DNA from: Bacteroidota bacterium
GTDB lineage: Bacteria; Bacteroidota; Bacteroidia; AKYH767-A; 2013-40CM-41-45
NCBI GenBank assembly: GCA_004295015.1
Contig: SHNE01000002.1
Location: 1 to 48,791, forward strand
DNA: 48,791 nucleotides
Reading direction: 5' to 3'
Position numbers and translations under genes: made by a program. The notes under the pieces are model-generated. The model was not told the origin of the DNA and searched no databases. It worked only from the letters and a program-made list of their open reading frames with translations. Shown one piece after another: positions 1 through 9,120 of this stretch; the stretch's first letter is position 1, and every line of letters starts with the position of its first letter.

Positions 1-690
1 GCTTTAGCCAAAACACGCCGCCACATTTAATCGCTCTGAAATATTTGTGCGGTAAAAAAGATTTGGCTAAAGCCAATATCACGCTTTGAATTTATCCACG
101 CCCTGAAGGGCGTGGCAATTTGAAAATATTTACTCCCAAATAAATAATTTAAATTTTAAAACGCAGGCAGTTATTAAACTAATAAGATTTGAAGGCCATT
201 TTAAAAGGAATATTAACAACTTGGCCACACCCGGTTTGAATTGCCACGGCCTTCAGGCCGTGGATAAAGAGTACAAAACCAACTTGGCTTTAGCCAAAAC
301 ACTCCGCCACATTTAATTGCCTTGAAATATTTTTGCGGTAAAAAAGATTTGGCTAAAGCATTTCGTGTCTTGCATTTATCCACGCCCTGAAGGGCGTGGC
401 AATTAGAAAAAAAATGCTTCCAAATAAATTAGTTGAAATTCCGGCACAATAGCAGTTATTAAACTAATAAGATTTGAAGGCCGTTTTAAAAGGAATATTA
501 ACAGCCTGGCCGCACCCGGTTTGAATTGCCGCGGCCTTCAGGCCGTGGATAAAAAATACAACCCTTGTTTGGCTTTAGCCAAAACAATCCGCCACATTTA
601 ATCGTTCTGAAATATTTGTGCGGTAAAAAAGATTTGGCTAAAGCCATTTTCTCTTATCGAATTCATCCACGGCCTGAAGGCCGTGGCAAT
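1..690. repeat. Tandem array of ~286-bp units with REP/BIME-like hairpins
   Basis: About 2.4 copies of a unit of roughly 286 bp lie head to tail, beginning at 1, 287 and 572; the first may be cut by the window edge. Each unit opens with an imperfect palindrome whose outer arms are GCTTTAGCCAAA and TTTGGCTAAAGC, about 75 bp across, with inner CCGC/GCGG pairing. Short 20-bp hairpins follow: CCACGCCC-TGAA-GGGCGTGG at 96-115 and 380-399, the inverted form with CCACGGCC-TTCA at 244-263 and 529-548, and one more at 667-686. The alternating orientation is like that of bacterial interspersed mosaic elements. No coding frame is supported and no transposase is present. The remaining 691-788 holds nothing I recognise. 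Confidence 0.85.
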
Positions 691-788
691 TTGAAAAAAT
701 ACTTGATCCGGAAGAATTTTATTTGTCTCTAAAAAGTGCGGCTACAAAAAATATACTAATCAAATGGAGATGCTACAACATCAGATCC

Positions 789-1571
789 CTACTTTTTTGA
801 CGATCCCATCCCTTCCAACTTAATCTCAGTCTTTATTCTTGATTCTGTCTCAGGCTCCAACCTCTGCCCCACCGGCTCAATTAGGTCACGATCGTTTTGA
901 CGTGGGTTTTTTATTCTTGGAGAGACGGGATACGCATTCATCTCTTCAGAAGGATATGGCTCTAACATGCTTGTAATCTCATTTAGATGCTCCGCCTTTA
1001 ACCATCGTTGTTCATCTCGTTCAGCTAAAATGACCGGTGAACGATGATGTGGGATTTTTTGCAAGAGTTCATTCGCTGTCGTAGTGATTATCGCGAATGA
1101 ATGAACAATCTCACCAGTTTCATGATTAGTCCAGCGATCAAAAATTCCGGCTAAGGCGAATGGCCTTCTCTGCTTGAGATAAACGACAAAGGGATGATCC
1201 AAGCCTTCATTTGTCGATCCTTCTATAAATGCATCTGCAATAACAAGACAGCGCTGGGATCGAATAGGCTTTCTGAATGAAGGCTTGCTAATAATTCCTT
1301 TACCTCCGGTATAATTAGGATCATTCTCTTTATTACCATCACCTTCAGAGCGCGCATTAAAAAAATACATTTTCTTCTTGGCCCAGGAAGGCGTCAGTCC
1401 AAATTGAAAAAACTGAAGTTCTTTGGGTTTATCGCTTGTAATAACGGGAGCCATAGATCCCGGACCCAGGTTATAATTGGGTATCATTTTTAAAGGCAGC
1501 TCAGGTGCTTTCACCTGAAAGCGCTTTTCGATGACTTCAACAGATGAAACTACTACATATCTTCCACACAT
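789..1571 (-). CDS. SOS response-associated peptidase (SRAP/HMCES/YedK family)
   Basis: A 260-aa protein of the SRAP family, which protects abasic sites in single-stranded DNA by forming a covalent link through the N-terminal cysteine. The sequence opens MCGRY, so Cys2 becomes the nucleophile after Met removal. The conserved NARSE motif is at residues 72-76, the ADAFIEG segment carries the active-site Glu at 117, and HHRSPVIL at 175-182 holds the conserved His. These match the family, although the usual ADGFYEW segment is slightly diverged. The start is fixed by the need for Cys at position 2. It lies 21 bp after paaY on the same strand and may be co-transcribed, but no functional link is known. 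A repeat array lies downstream. Confidence 0.9.
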   Translation of the reverse strand: MCGRYVVVSSVEVIEKRFQVKAPELPLKMIPNYNLGPGSMAPVITSDKPKELQFFQFGLTPSWAKKKMYFFNARSEGDGNKENDPNYTGGKGIISKPSFRKPIRSQRCLVIADAFIEGSTNEGLDHPFVVYLKQRRPFALAGIFDRWTNHETGEIVHSFAIITTTANELLQKIPHHRSPVILAERDEQRWLKAEHLNEITSMLEPYPSEEMNAYPVSPRIKNPRQNDRDLIEPVGQRLEPETESRIKTEIKLEGMGSSKK

Positions 1572-1592
1572 AAGTAAATAGTTTAATTGAAA

Positions 1593-2183
1593 TTAGCCTT
1601 TCCAGTTTTTATACACCTCTGGCATTTCAGGTCTGTCCTTCGGGACTTCTCTTAAAGGCTCACAAGGATGAAGAGTTTTATACAATTGTGACGGAAGCTT
1701 TTGATACAACACAGTACCCTTCATTTTCCATGCCACAATTTCGTCACTTGCATCTTTAATAATCTTAGCCGGATTGCCAACGACAATTTTATTCGAAGGA
1801 ATATCCATTCCTTCCGGAACAAAGGTCAAGGCCCCGATGATGCAATTATCCCCGACTGTCACATTATCCATAATCACTGCATTCATTCCTACTAAAACAT
1901 TCTTACCAATGTGAGCACCGTGAATAATTGCTCCGTGTCCTATGTGTGCTCCTTCCTCCAAAACAATGGTTATCCCGGGAAACATGTGGATAGTACAATT
2001 CTCCTGAACATTACAACCATCTTTAATAATAATTGCACCCCAGTCACCACGGATTGCTGCGCCGGGGCCGATATATACATCCTTTCCGATAACCACATTG
2101 CCGGTGACTACTGCTTGGGGATGAACGAAGGAGGATTCGTGGACGACGGGGATGTAACCTTGGAAGGAGTATATCATTTTCAA
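1593..2183 (-). CDS. paaY: Phenylacetate degradation protein PaaY (left-handed beta-helix thioesterase)
   Basis: A 196-aa hexapeptide-repeat protein related to gamma-carbonic anhydrases. PaaY is known as a metal-dependent thioesterase that hydrolyses dead-end CoA thioesters formed when the phenylacetate pathway stalls. The sequence shows the family pattern: SFVHPQAVV near residue 18, repeated [IV]G hexapeptides between about 25 and 140, metal-binding histidines in IHMFPG and HIGHGAIIHG, and the C-terminal HPCEPLREV that is typical of PaaY. The length equals that of E. coli PaaY. Met3 is an alternative start. It sits apart from the other minus-strand paa genes, separated by one plus-strand gene. 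Confidence 0.88.
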   Translation of the reverse strand: MKMIYSFQGYIPVVHESSFVHPQAVVTGNVVIGKDVYIGPGAAIRGDWGAIIIKDGCNVQENCTIHMFPGITIVLEEGAHIGHGAIIHGAHIGKNVLVGMNAVIMDNVTVGDNCIIGALTFVPEGMDIPSNKIVVGNPAKIIKDASDEIVAWKMKGTVLYQKLPSQLYKTLHPCEPLREVPKDRPEMPEVYKNWKG

Positions 2184-2364
2184 CTTATAATTATTACCTT
2201 TAAAAGGAGCTTATTAGAATATGCTAAAATTACTAAATGTTATGAAACCAACGAGGTAAGAAGACACATTAATTTAACGATAACATTAGCTGAAGTCCAA
2301 TGCTCAGTAAAATTCAAATCCGGTATAGATTTTTCGCTATCTTTATTCTGCTAAAAATTTACCA

Positions 2365-3849
2365 ATGAAGAAATATTTAAGCCTTTCAATCCTCATCCTG
2401 ATTAGTTCCTACCTACTGGCACAAAACGCAATCAGCTTCGACAGTCTGCAATTGCAGTATTCGGCCCTAACAGATGACGCAGTCTATTTTAATTCTGATA
2501 AGTTAGTAAAGTCAGATTACTATGGCAATATCATCTGGGCAAAGTCCGGTGGGCCTATCAACAGCCCATTTAAAATTAAAGATAACAGAATCTATATATT
2601 CAATCAGCACAAATTGTGCAAACTTGACAGTACAGGAAATATAACATGGTCAGTTGACCTAATTCAACCACTATGCACAATGAGCCCTGATTCCAATTCT
2701 ATTGCGGATCTGGTAATTAAAGACAACAGGATTTACATTTTAGTCAATCAGTACTTTGGCTCCAGCATCATTTTCTATCCTTCATTGATCACATTGGACA
2801 CGAATGGTACTGTAATTAATTCCTGGTGTGGCGAATACTATCAAAACTATATTTTTTTGAAAGGCACCGAGAGTGCAGCCGGTGGAGCATGGCTGAGTGG
2901 TGTTCATGGAGGAACAGGATTTTCATTCAAGGTGGATTCTGACGGTGTAGTCTCTCAAAACACAATGATGAATGCCTTCCAGAAAGATCAAATTACGAAT
3001 ATCCTCAAAACACTTCAAAAAAACGATCTGTCACATTGCTATTTCGTAAACAGCTTCGATCCGGGTAATGAAGCAAACCCATATATATATATTGAATCAG
3101 ATGATGGAAGCCAGCGATCCTATAAATGCTACACTACTCCATTGATGTGGCCTGGGATAACTCTTATATCGGCAACTCTTGACCAAAATGATAATTTATA
3201 CTTTTTGGCATCAAGTGATTCTCCAAAAAATATTCTATTCAAGACTAATGCTAATGGACAAATTAGTGTAGCTAAGTGCTGGACAAATTCAACTTTAAGC
3301 AACTTTCAACTAGACTTTAGTTCCGGTACAAATATGATAGTCCGGAATGATTCATTGTATATACTATGTAAAATAGCCGGGAAAACTTCGATACTCGCAT
3401 TAGATACGACACTTAATTCTATCTGTTATTTGCCCGACTCAATCGTGCAGATCGATGACTCAGCAACTATTTCTATTTCCTATCTAAGCACTTGGCCCGT
3501 ATCGCAAGTATCCTACATTGCTCAAAATACAATAGTTCAAAACTATTTAGCTCAACAAAATAATGGTATACGAATTTGCCAGCCTACTTCGATTCAGGAA
3601 ACTTTGAATAATACGCAAATAGAAATTTACCCTAATCCTGCATCGAATGAATTTCAAATAAATATGAAGAAGGAGATATCAGAGTTTAAAATGTATAATT
3701 CAATTGGACAGGATATGAAAGTTTATTGCGTCCGTTCCAGTCAGCTATTGAAAATAAATACAAGCACACTGAATAATGGGGTCTATTTTGTTATTGTTAG
3801 ATTTTCAGATAGGGAATTGAAGAAAAGTGTGGTGATAATTAATAAATAA
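2365..3849 (+). CDS. Exported T9SS-sorted protein of unknown function
   Basis: A 494-aa protein with a Sec signal peptide (MKKYLSLSILILISSYLLA, cleavage near residue 20). Residues about 420-494 form a type A T9SS sorting domain: IEIYPNPASNEFQIN, then MYNSIGQDM, then NNGVYFVIV and a basic tail. Such domains send proteins through the outer membrane to the cell surface or medium. The middle contains spaced repeats such as KIKDNRIYIFN and VIKDNRIYILV, and LDTNGTV-like turns, which suggest a beta-propeller, possibly an SBBP or PQQ-like fold; this is inference. I do not recognise a catalytic domain. It is monocistronic and lies between two minus-strand groups. Confidence 0.8.
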   Translation: MKKYLSLSILILISSYLLAQNAISFDSLQLQYSALTDDAVYFNSDKLVKSDYYGNIIWAKSGGPINSPFKIKDNRIYIFNQHKLCKLDSTGNITWSVDLIQPLCTMSPDSNSIADLVIKDNRIYILVNQYFGSSIIFYPSLITLDTNGTVINSWCGEYYQNYIFLKGTESAAGGAWLSGVHGGTGFSFKVDSDGVVSQNTMMNAFQKDQITNILKTLQKNDLSHCYFVNSFDPGNEANPYIYIESDDGSQRSYKCYTTPLMWPGITLISATLDQNDNLYFLASSDSPKNILFKTNANGQISVAKCWTNSTLSNFQLDFSSGTNMIVRNDSLYILCKIAGKTSILALDTTLNSICYLPDSIVQIDDSATISISYLSTWPVSQVSYIAQNTIVQNYLAQQNNGIRICQPTSIQETLNNTQIEIYPNPASNEFQINMKKEISEFKMYNSIGQDMKVYCVRSSQLLKINTSTLNNGVYFVIVRFSDRELKKSVVIINK

Positions 3850-3875
3850 ATAAAACATTTGAGTTCCGAATTCTC

Positions 3876-5084
3876 TTATTCTGCATTTTGAATCACCATA
3901 GTAAACCCCTGCCCTACCCCGACGCACATTGTCACTAAGGCATATCGCTTTCCTTGTTCCTGAAGTTCCAGTGCTGCAGTACCTAAAATGCGTGAGCCGC
4001 TCATTCCAAGTGGATGTCCGAGGGCGATAGCTCCACCGTTAGGATTAATTCTTGCATCATCGTCTTTCAATCCCCATGAGCGAATGCAGGCCAGAGATTG
4101 AGCTGCGAAAGCTTCGTTGAGCTCAATGATGTTTATGTCATTCATTGTTATGCCGGCTTTTTTCAATGCAATGTTACTTGCCTCAACAGGACCAATTCCC
4201 ATAATTCTTGGCTCGACACCGATAGCAGCTGATGAAATTATTCTGGCAAGGGGTTTAAGCGAAAAATTCTTTACGGCATCTCCGGAAGCAATTAACATGC
4301 ATGCAGCACCATCATTTAGACCGGAAGAATTACCGGCAGTAACAGTACCATCCTTTTTGAATGCAGGTTTCAATTTCCCTAGACCTTCCATGCTGGTATC
4401 AGGACGAATGAATTCATCCTGATCAAATATTATTGGATCTCCTTTTCTTTGTGGGATCTCAACTTTCACAATTTCATTTGCAAATCTTCCTTTAGCCTGC
4501 GCACTTGTTGCTTTCTGTTGGCTTCGCATTGAAAATGTATCCTGATCGATTCGGGAAATGGTATGTTGTCCGGCGAGATTCTCGGCTGTATCACCCATAG
4601 CATCAGTTCCAAAAAGTTCTTTCATCTTCGGATGTACAAATCTCCATCCAAAACTTGAATCGAACATCTGTGCATCACGTCCATATGGAGTAGATGTTTT
4701 AGAAATTACCCATGGTCCGCGCGTCATGTTCTCTACTCCACCTGAAATCATTAGCTCGGCATCACCGCACATAATCATTCTTGCTGCAGATGCTGCTGCG
4801 GATAATCCCGATGCACAAAGGCGATTAACCGTTTCTCCGGGGACAGACACAGGCAAGCCCGCCATCAGCGAAGCCATTCTGGCAACATTACGGTTATCTT
4901 CACCGGCCTGATTAGCACAACCCATAATTACATCTGCAATCATGCTTGGATCGATTGATTGATTTCTTGCCATCAATTCTTTCAGAACAATAACTGCTAA
5001 TTCGTCAGTACGAACTGCTCCTAATGTTCCACCAAAATTTCCAATGGGAGTACGAATGGTATCTATGATATATGCCTGGCGCAT
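3876..5084 (-). CDS. paaJ: Acetyl-CoA acyltransferase, 3-oxoadipyl-CoA thiolase type
   Basis: A 402-aa thiolase of usual family length. The acyl-binding nucleophile is Cys90 (NRLCASGL), the catalytic His is His357 (GGAIALGHPLG), and the second active-site Cys is Cys387 (CVGVGQG). PaaJ/PcaF enzymes cleave 3-oxoadipyl-CoA to succinyl-CoA and acetyl-CoA, and in this pathway also 3-oxo-5,6-dehydrosuberyl-CoA. The assignment to this substrate rests on its place beside paaI and paaH; a general fatty-acid thiolase is the alternative. It is the last of a minus-strand series, and a palindromic element of about 120 bp separates it from paaI. Confidence 0.85.
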   Translation of the reverse strand: MRQAYIIDTIRTPIGNFGGTLGAVRTDELAVIVLKELMARNQSIDPSMIADVIMGCANQAGEDNRNVARMASLMAGLPVSVPGETVNRLCASGLSAAASAARMIMCGDAELMISGGVENMTRGPWVISKTSTPYGRDAQMFDSSFGWRFVHPKMKELFGTDAMGDTAENLAGQHTISRIDQDTFSMRSQQKATSAQAKGRFANEIVKVEIPQRKGDPIIFDQDEFIRPDTSMEGLGKLKPAFKKDGTVTAGNSSGLNDGAACMLIASGDAVKNFSLKPLARIISSAAIGVEPRIMGIGPVEASNIALKKAGITMNDINIIELNEAFAAQSLACIRSWGLKDDDARINPNGGAIALGHPLGMSGSRILGTAALELQEQGKRYALVTMCVGVGQGFTMVIQNAE

Positions 5085-5148
5085 TTTTTTCTGAGAATTA
5101 AATTAGACTTATAGAAATACAGACTCTGTTCAGAACATTTATTTTATA

Positions 5149-5267
5149 TTTTGCCACTAATGCACGAATATCATATCTTTCAATGCTTGTTGCGTAAATT
5201 AATTTCCCATAAAATCCGAAAAGCACAAAAATTATTTCCTTAGATTTTATTCGCATTCGTGGCAAAA
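5149..5267. repeat. 119-bp intergenic imperfect palindrome
   Basis: The arms TTTTGCCACTAATGCACGAAT (5149-5169, shown here without its neighbours) and ATTCGCATTCGTGGCAAAA (5249-5267) are inverted and nearly complementary, with one mismatch and a two-base bulge. About 79 AT-rich bases lie between them. The sharp terminal repeats look like a small non-autonomous mobile element rather than a terminator, since neither arm is followed by a T-run in the way a terminator needs. It lies between paaI and paaJ. Confidence 0.6.
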
Positions 5268-5281
5268 ATTATTCTTTTAAT

Positions 5282-5704
5282 TTACACTTCCCAATCTCTG
5301 CTGGTCCTGTAAACAGTTCCTTTGAATAAAGCAACCGTTTTTCCTGAATGATTTTTTATAGTGATATAATAAACTGCAATCTTTTCCGATATTGAAACTT
5401 CCTCAGCCGTGGCAGTAATCTCATCTCCTTCACGCATGGCTACGGTATGTGATATCGAGGTTTCCACTGAAACACTTTTTCTGCCATGAGAATTTGAAGC
5501 AAAGGCAAGGGCGCTATCAGCAAGCGAATAGGTGATTCCTCCATGCGCGATTCCAAAACCATTCAGCATTTCTTTTCTGATTTTCATTCTGAGCACACAT
5601 CTTCCCGTCTCAATCAGTACTCTTTCAATACCTAACCATTGACTGAATGCATCATGGTCGAACATCTGATCAACGACTTTATGGGCTAGAGACTTTTCTG
5701 TCAT
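5282..5704 (-). CDS. paaI: Hotdog-fold thioesterase PaaI
   Basis: A 140-aa hotdog thioesterase. PaaI hydrolyses ring-hydroxylated phenylacetyl-CoA and related thioesters, releasing CoA from blocked intermediates. The family core is clear: NGFGIAHGGITYSLADSALAFA at about residues 48-69 (with the active-site Asp in the helix) and SVETSISHT, followed by REGDEITATAEEV. Length and motifs fit PaaI rather than YbgC or long acyl-CoA thioesterases. It starts 26 bp after the HerA-like gene and belongs to the same minus-strand unit as paaH. Confidence 0.88.
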   Translation of the reverse strand: MTEKSLAHKVVDQMFDHDAFSQWLGIERVLIETGRCVLRMKIRKEMLNGFGIAHGGITYSLADSALAFASNSHGRKSVSVETSISHTVAMREGDEITATAEEVSISEKIAVYYITIKNHSGKTVALFKGTVYRTSRDWEV

Positions 5705-5730
5705 GACTTCTTATTCAAAAATATTTTTAT

Positions 5731-7257
5731 TCAACGTCTCTTTGAACCAAATAGCATACCCATCAAACCACGTGTAAGTTCCCTTGCTACGGTTTTAAAT
5801 AAGGGATTTTTAGTCACTGCTGTTATGCTCTCTCCTATCCCCGACTTTTCTTCAACGGCTACTTTCTTCGACTTAGATTTGGCAGGTGCCTGGTCCTCAT
5901 CAGAAATCCTTTCAAGTTTAGCTTTTAATATTTCATGAGCGCTTTCTCTGTCTATGACTTTATTGTACTCAGCTGCAATTTTCGATCGGGCAACAATTCC
6001 ATCCAATTCAACTGGACTAAGAATATCCATTCGCGTTCGTGGTGCACATAACATTGTGTGAGCTAATGGTGTTGGAGCACCCTTCTCATTCAAAGTTGTG
6101 ATAATGGCTTCCCCGATTCCTAATTCGGTCAATAAAGTCTCGGTATCATAAAATTTCGTTGAGGGATAATTCTGAGCCACTAACTTAATATCTTTTCGGT
6201 CATTGGCCGTGAAAGCTCTCATCGAGTGTTGAAATTTGGCGCCAAGCTGACTAAGAATAATTTCAGGAATATCTGAAGGAACCTGGGTGCAAAAAAATAT
6301 TCCAACACCTTTGGAACGAATTAATTTAATTACCATTTCCAACTGATCCATCAATGCCTTCGTTGCTTCGCGGAAAATTAAATGTGCTTCATCAATAACG
6401 ACAACCAGTTTCGGTGCTGCTTTATCTCCCAGTTCAGGAAATTTTGAATAAATTTCGGCCAGCAGGCATAGCATGAAAGTAGAAAAGAGTTTTGGCTTCT
6501 CTTGCATATCTGTAAGTCTGAGCACAGAAATATAGCCGTATCCGTTCTCATCTTTTCGAACCAGGTCACTCACTTCAAAAGATTTTTCTCCGAAGAACTG
6601 ATCAGCCCCCTGACTTTCCAACTCAAGCAGTTTACGCATGATTACTCCAACTGAGGCGGGACTAATCAAGCCATAATCTTTAACTTCCTCTTTTCCTTCA
6701 TTGCTAACATAATTGAGTGCTGATCGAAAATCTTTGATATCGAGCAGAGCCATTCCTTTGTCATCACAATATTTAAATACAATATTTACAGCGCCCTGCT
6801 GGTTATCATTTAACTCTAGAATTTTTGAAAATAAAATCGGGCCAAATTCAGAAACAGTAGCACGCATTCGACTACCTTTCTCCTCTGAGATAGAAAGCAT
6901 CTCAACAGGAAATTGACCGGGCGACCAAGGCACCCCTATTTGTTCGTGCCGACTTTGTATTTTAGGATTGTCTGTACCGGGAGCTGCGATTCCACTCAGA
7001 TCACCCTTGACATCCATCACCAATACACAAACACCTTTCTCAGAAAGTCCTTCAGCCAGGCGTTGAATAGTTTTCGTCTTACCTGTACCGGTAGCACCGG
7101 CAATTAGGCCGTGACGGTTGACAGTATTCAATGGAATTTTAATCTGAAGTCCGGGGATGGTCTTTTTATCAAACATCGCACCTCCCAGGATGATGCTCTC
7201 ACCCTGAAAAGCATAACCTGCTTCTAGTGTTTTTTTTAATTCTTCGACATCCGGCAT
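5731..7257 (-). CDS. HerA/YjgR-family ATPase (DUF853)
   Basis: A 508-aa P-loop NTPase of the YjgR group of HerA/FtsK-like ATPases. The Walker A motif GATGTGKT is at residues 54-61 and the Walker B region VVVIDEAHLIF at about 286-296. A sensor-like FFCTQVPSDIP follows. The C-terminus ends with a charged, flexible stretch and the family tail LMGMLFGSKRR. YjgR proteins are widespread but their biochemical role is not settled; HerA relatives translocate DNA. It starts 32 bp after paaH and precedes paaI by 26 bp, so it is probably co-transcribed with paa genes, which is odd for its family. Confidence 0.85.
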   Translation of the reverse strand: MPDVEELKKTLEAGYAFQGESIILGGAMFDKKTIPGLQIKIPLNTVNRHGLIAGATGTGKTKTIQRLAEGLSEKGVCVLVMDVKGDLSGIAAPGTDNPKIQSRHEQIGVPWSPGQFPVEMLSISEEKGSRMRATVSEFGPILFSKILELNDNQQGAVNIVFKYCDDKGMALLDIKDFRSALNYVSNEGKEEVKDYGLISPASVGVIMRKLLELESQGADQFFGEKSFEVSDLVRKDENGYGYISVLRLTDMQEKPKLFSTFMLCLLAEIYSKFPELGDKAAPKLVVVIDEAHLIFREATKALMDQLEMVIKLIRSKGVGIFFCTQVPSDIPEIILSQLGAKFQHSMRAFTANDRKDIKLVAQNYPSTKFYDTETLLTELGIGEAIITTLNEKGAPTPLAHTMLCAPRTRMDILSPVELDGIVARSKIAAEYNKVIDRESAHEILKAKLERISDEDQAPAKSKSKKVAVEEKSGIGESITAVTKNPLFKTVARELTRGLMGMLFGSKRR

Positions 7258-7289
7258 AAGTTCAATTTAGGTTTCAGTACCTGTATCAA

Positions 7290-8495
7290 TTAGGATAAAA
7301 TCTTTTTATTATTGGCAGCTAATTGTTTCAGAAGCACACTTGGTCTGTAGCGTTCTTCCTGGTACTCTGAATACAATGATTGCATTGTATCCAAAACTGT
7401 TTTAGCTCCCAGCTCATCACACCATGCTAACAATCCTTTCGGATAGTTCACACCTTTGGTCATCGCCAAATCAAGATCCTGTGCTGATGCAATTTTCAAA
7501 TACAATGCATCGACCGCTTCATTGATAAGCATAACCAGAATTCTTCTAAGTATCTTCTGACCTAATTCTGTATCTTCCTTGGGTTTAGGAGCGGTGACGC
7601 CATCAGCATAGTTATAATATCCCCGTTTGGTTTTACGACCCAAACGTCCTGCTTCCACCATGCGCTTTTGTGTGAGTGCCGGCTTATAACGGGGATCCGT
7701 ATAAAACTGATTCCAAACTGTTTCTGTTACTTTATAATTAATATCATTCCCAATAAGATCCATCAGTTCAAAAGGGCCCATTCTGAAACCACCTAATTCC
7801 CGCATAGCCCAGTCAATTGTAGCAAAGCCCTCCTGTCCTTCCGGTAAACCGTAGCATGACTCTTCATAAATCCGCAGTGCTTCACCGTAAAATGAACGAG
7901 CCACACGATTAACTATAAAACCCGGAGTATCTTTAACTACTACCGGAGATTTTTTCCAAGCCTTCATCAAATCATGCACGCGCACAATATTTTCATGATT
8001 GGTTGCCAGACCCGGAATGATTTCCACCAATGGCATCACAGGTGCCGGATTGAAAAAATGAAGTCCCAAGACCCTGCCCGGGTTCTTGCATGCACCTGCA
8101 ATTGAAGTAACAGATAAGGAAGAAGTGTTTGTAGCAAGAATGGTGTTTGAGCCAGTCGACGATTCCAGCTCGATAAACACTTTTTGTTTGATACCAAGAT
8201 CTTCAATGATAGCCTCGATGACTAATTCACAATCGTGGAACTCTGAAACATTCTCAGCAAAATGAATACGACCTATGATATCAGCAGCTTCATCAGTTGT
8301 CATTTTACCTTTCTCAACCAATTTCTTAAACGTTTCCTTCATACTCCCGATTGCCCGCTCGAACAATCTGGCGTTCTCATCAAAGAGAAGTACGGTATGG
8401 CCGGCAGTTGCGGCTATTTGAACAATTCCTGTGCCCATGGTGCCTGCACCAATTACACCAACCGGTCCGAATTTGAAATTCTTGTTGTCTGACAT
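7290..8495 (-). CDS. paaH: 3-hydroxyacyl-CoA dehydrogenase PaaH
   Basis: A 401-aa NAD-dependent dehydrogenase. In this pathway PaaH oxidises 3-hydroxyadipyl-CoA to 3-oxoadipyl-CoA. The N-terminal Rossmann motif is GVIGAGTMGTGI (about residues 13-24), the catalytic His lies in GLHFFNPAPVMPLVEI, and two 3HCDH C-terminal helical domains follow, the second at about 310-395. A start 90 bp further upstream at 8585 is open but adds an unrelated stretch and would begin upstream of a possible -7 box (TATTTTTG, minus strand, 8509-8516), so 8495 is preferred. The leader would then be very short. First gene of a unit with the HerA-like gene and paaI. Confidence 0.87.
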   Translation of the reverse strand: MSDNKNFKFGPVGVIGAGTMGTGIVQIAATAGHTVLLFDENARLFERAIGSMKETFKKLVEKGKMTTDEAADIIGRIHFAENVSEFHDCELVIEAIIEDLGIKQKVFIELESSTGSNTILATNTSSLSVTSIAGACKNPGRVLGLHFFNPAPVMPLVEIIPGLATNHENIVRVHDLMKAWKKSPVVVKDTPGFIVNRVARSFYGEALRIYEESCYGLPEGQEGFATIDWAMRELGGFRMGPFELMDLIGNDINYKVTETVWNQFYTDPRYKPALTQKRMVEAGRLGRKTKRGYYNYADGVTAPKPKEDTELGQKILRRILVMLINEAVDALYLKIASAQDLDLAMTKGVNYPKGLLAWCDELGAKTVLDTMQSLYSEYQEERYRPSVLLKQLAANNKKILS

Positions 8496-8616
8496 ATTTG
8501 CTAAATGGCAAAAATAGCAAAAAATCAGGCCATTTTTCCCTAAAAATGTGTGTTCTATTGCTGAAATTAAGGCTTTTGTCAGCACGATGAATAATAAATA
8601 TTTTCTGCAAAAAGGT

Positions 8617-8646
8617 TTGTTTTGGCGTCTTAGAGTCGTATATTTG
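8617..8646 (+). promoter_or_regulatory. Promoter of rpsT (Bacteroidota type)
   Basis: TTG at 8617-8619, 19 bp, then TATATTTG at 8639-8646, an exact match to TTG-N19-TAnnTTTG recognised by the Bacteroidota primary sigma factor. It predicts a leader of about 78 nt before the ATG at 8730. The leader contains weak complementary segments (AAATC at 8656-8660 with GATTT at 8691-8695; GAAAA at 8662-8666 with TTTTC at 8673-8677). Confidence 0.75.
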
Positions 8647-8729
8647 CCATCCTAAAAATCGGAAAACAAGGCTTTTCGGCCAAAATCTCTGATTTATCTG
8701 AAAGACTTAAAAATAGAAATTAGCATACA

Positions 8730-8984
8730 ATGGCAAATCACAAATCATCCCTAAAGCGTATCCGTAGCAACGATGCTAAACGTCTGCGTAACCGTTACCA
8801 GGCTAAGACAGTCAGAAATGCCATCAAGGCATTTATGGAAATTCCGGAGAAGAAAGACGCTCTTGCAAAACTTCCTAAGATGACATCCATGCTTGATCGT
8901 ATAGCAAAAACTCATATCATTCATAAAAACAAAGCAGCTAACCTGAAAAGTGAATTAGCAGTTCATGTTAACCAGATGAAATAA
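8730..8984 (+). CDS. rpsT: 30S ribosomal protein S20
   Basis: An 84-aa basic helical protein that binds 16S rRNA early in 30S assembly. The N-terminus MANHKSSLKRIRSNDAKRLRNR is the S20 signature (shown across the first residues), followed by the helical core and the typical C-terminal IIHKNKAANLKSEL. Length is normal. It is transcribed alone, diverging from paaH, with a consensus promoter upstream and a strong terminator just downstream. Confidence 0.97.
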   Translation: MANHKSSLKRIRSNDAKRLRNRYQAKTVRNAIKAFMEIPEKKDALAKLPKMTSMLDRIAKTHIIHKNKAANLKSELAVHVNQMK

Positions 8985-9005
8985 ATATTGAAGAAATTTT
9001 TTTTT

Positions 9006-9034
9006 GCCTCTCGGAAACGAGGGGCTTTTTTTTT
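9006..9034 (+). terminator. Intrinsic terminator of rpsT
   Basis: An 8-bp stem GCCTCTCG/CGAGGGGC with a GAAA tetraloop (9006-9025) and one G-U pair, followed by a run of nine T. It starts 21 bp after the rpsT stop codon. Confidence 0.9.
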
Positions 9035-9120
9035 GCCCTCGTCTAAAAAAGAAACCTGCATTTACTGGATGCACAATAAATCTGTTCTTCGCACCTTGCC
9101 ATCTCAAGATAAAAACACTG

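Noticed and set aside
1..690. Possible CRISPR array
   Set aside because: Units are about 286 bp with internal palindromes and near-identical throughout; there are no short repeats with unique spacers and no cas genes.
1911..2354. 147-aa plus-strand frame
   Set aside because: Antisense to paaY over most of its length and without recognisable features; the paaY frame has clear hexapeptide repeats.
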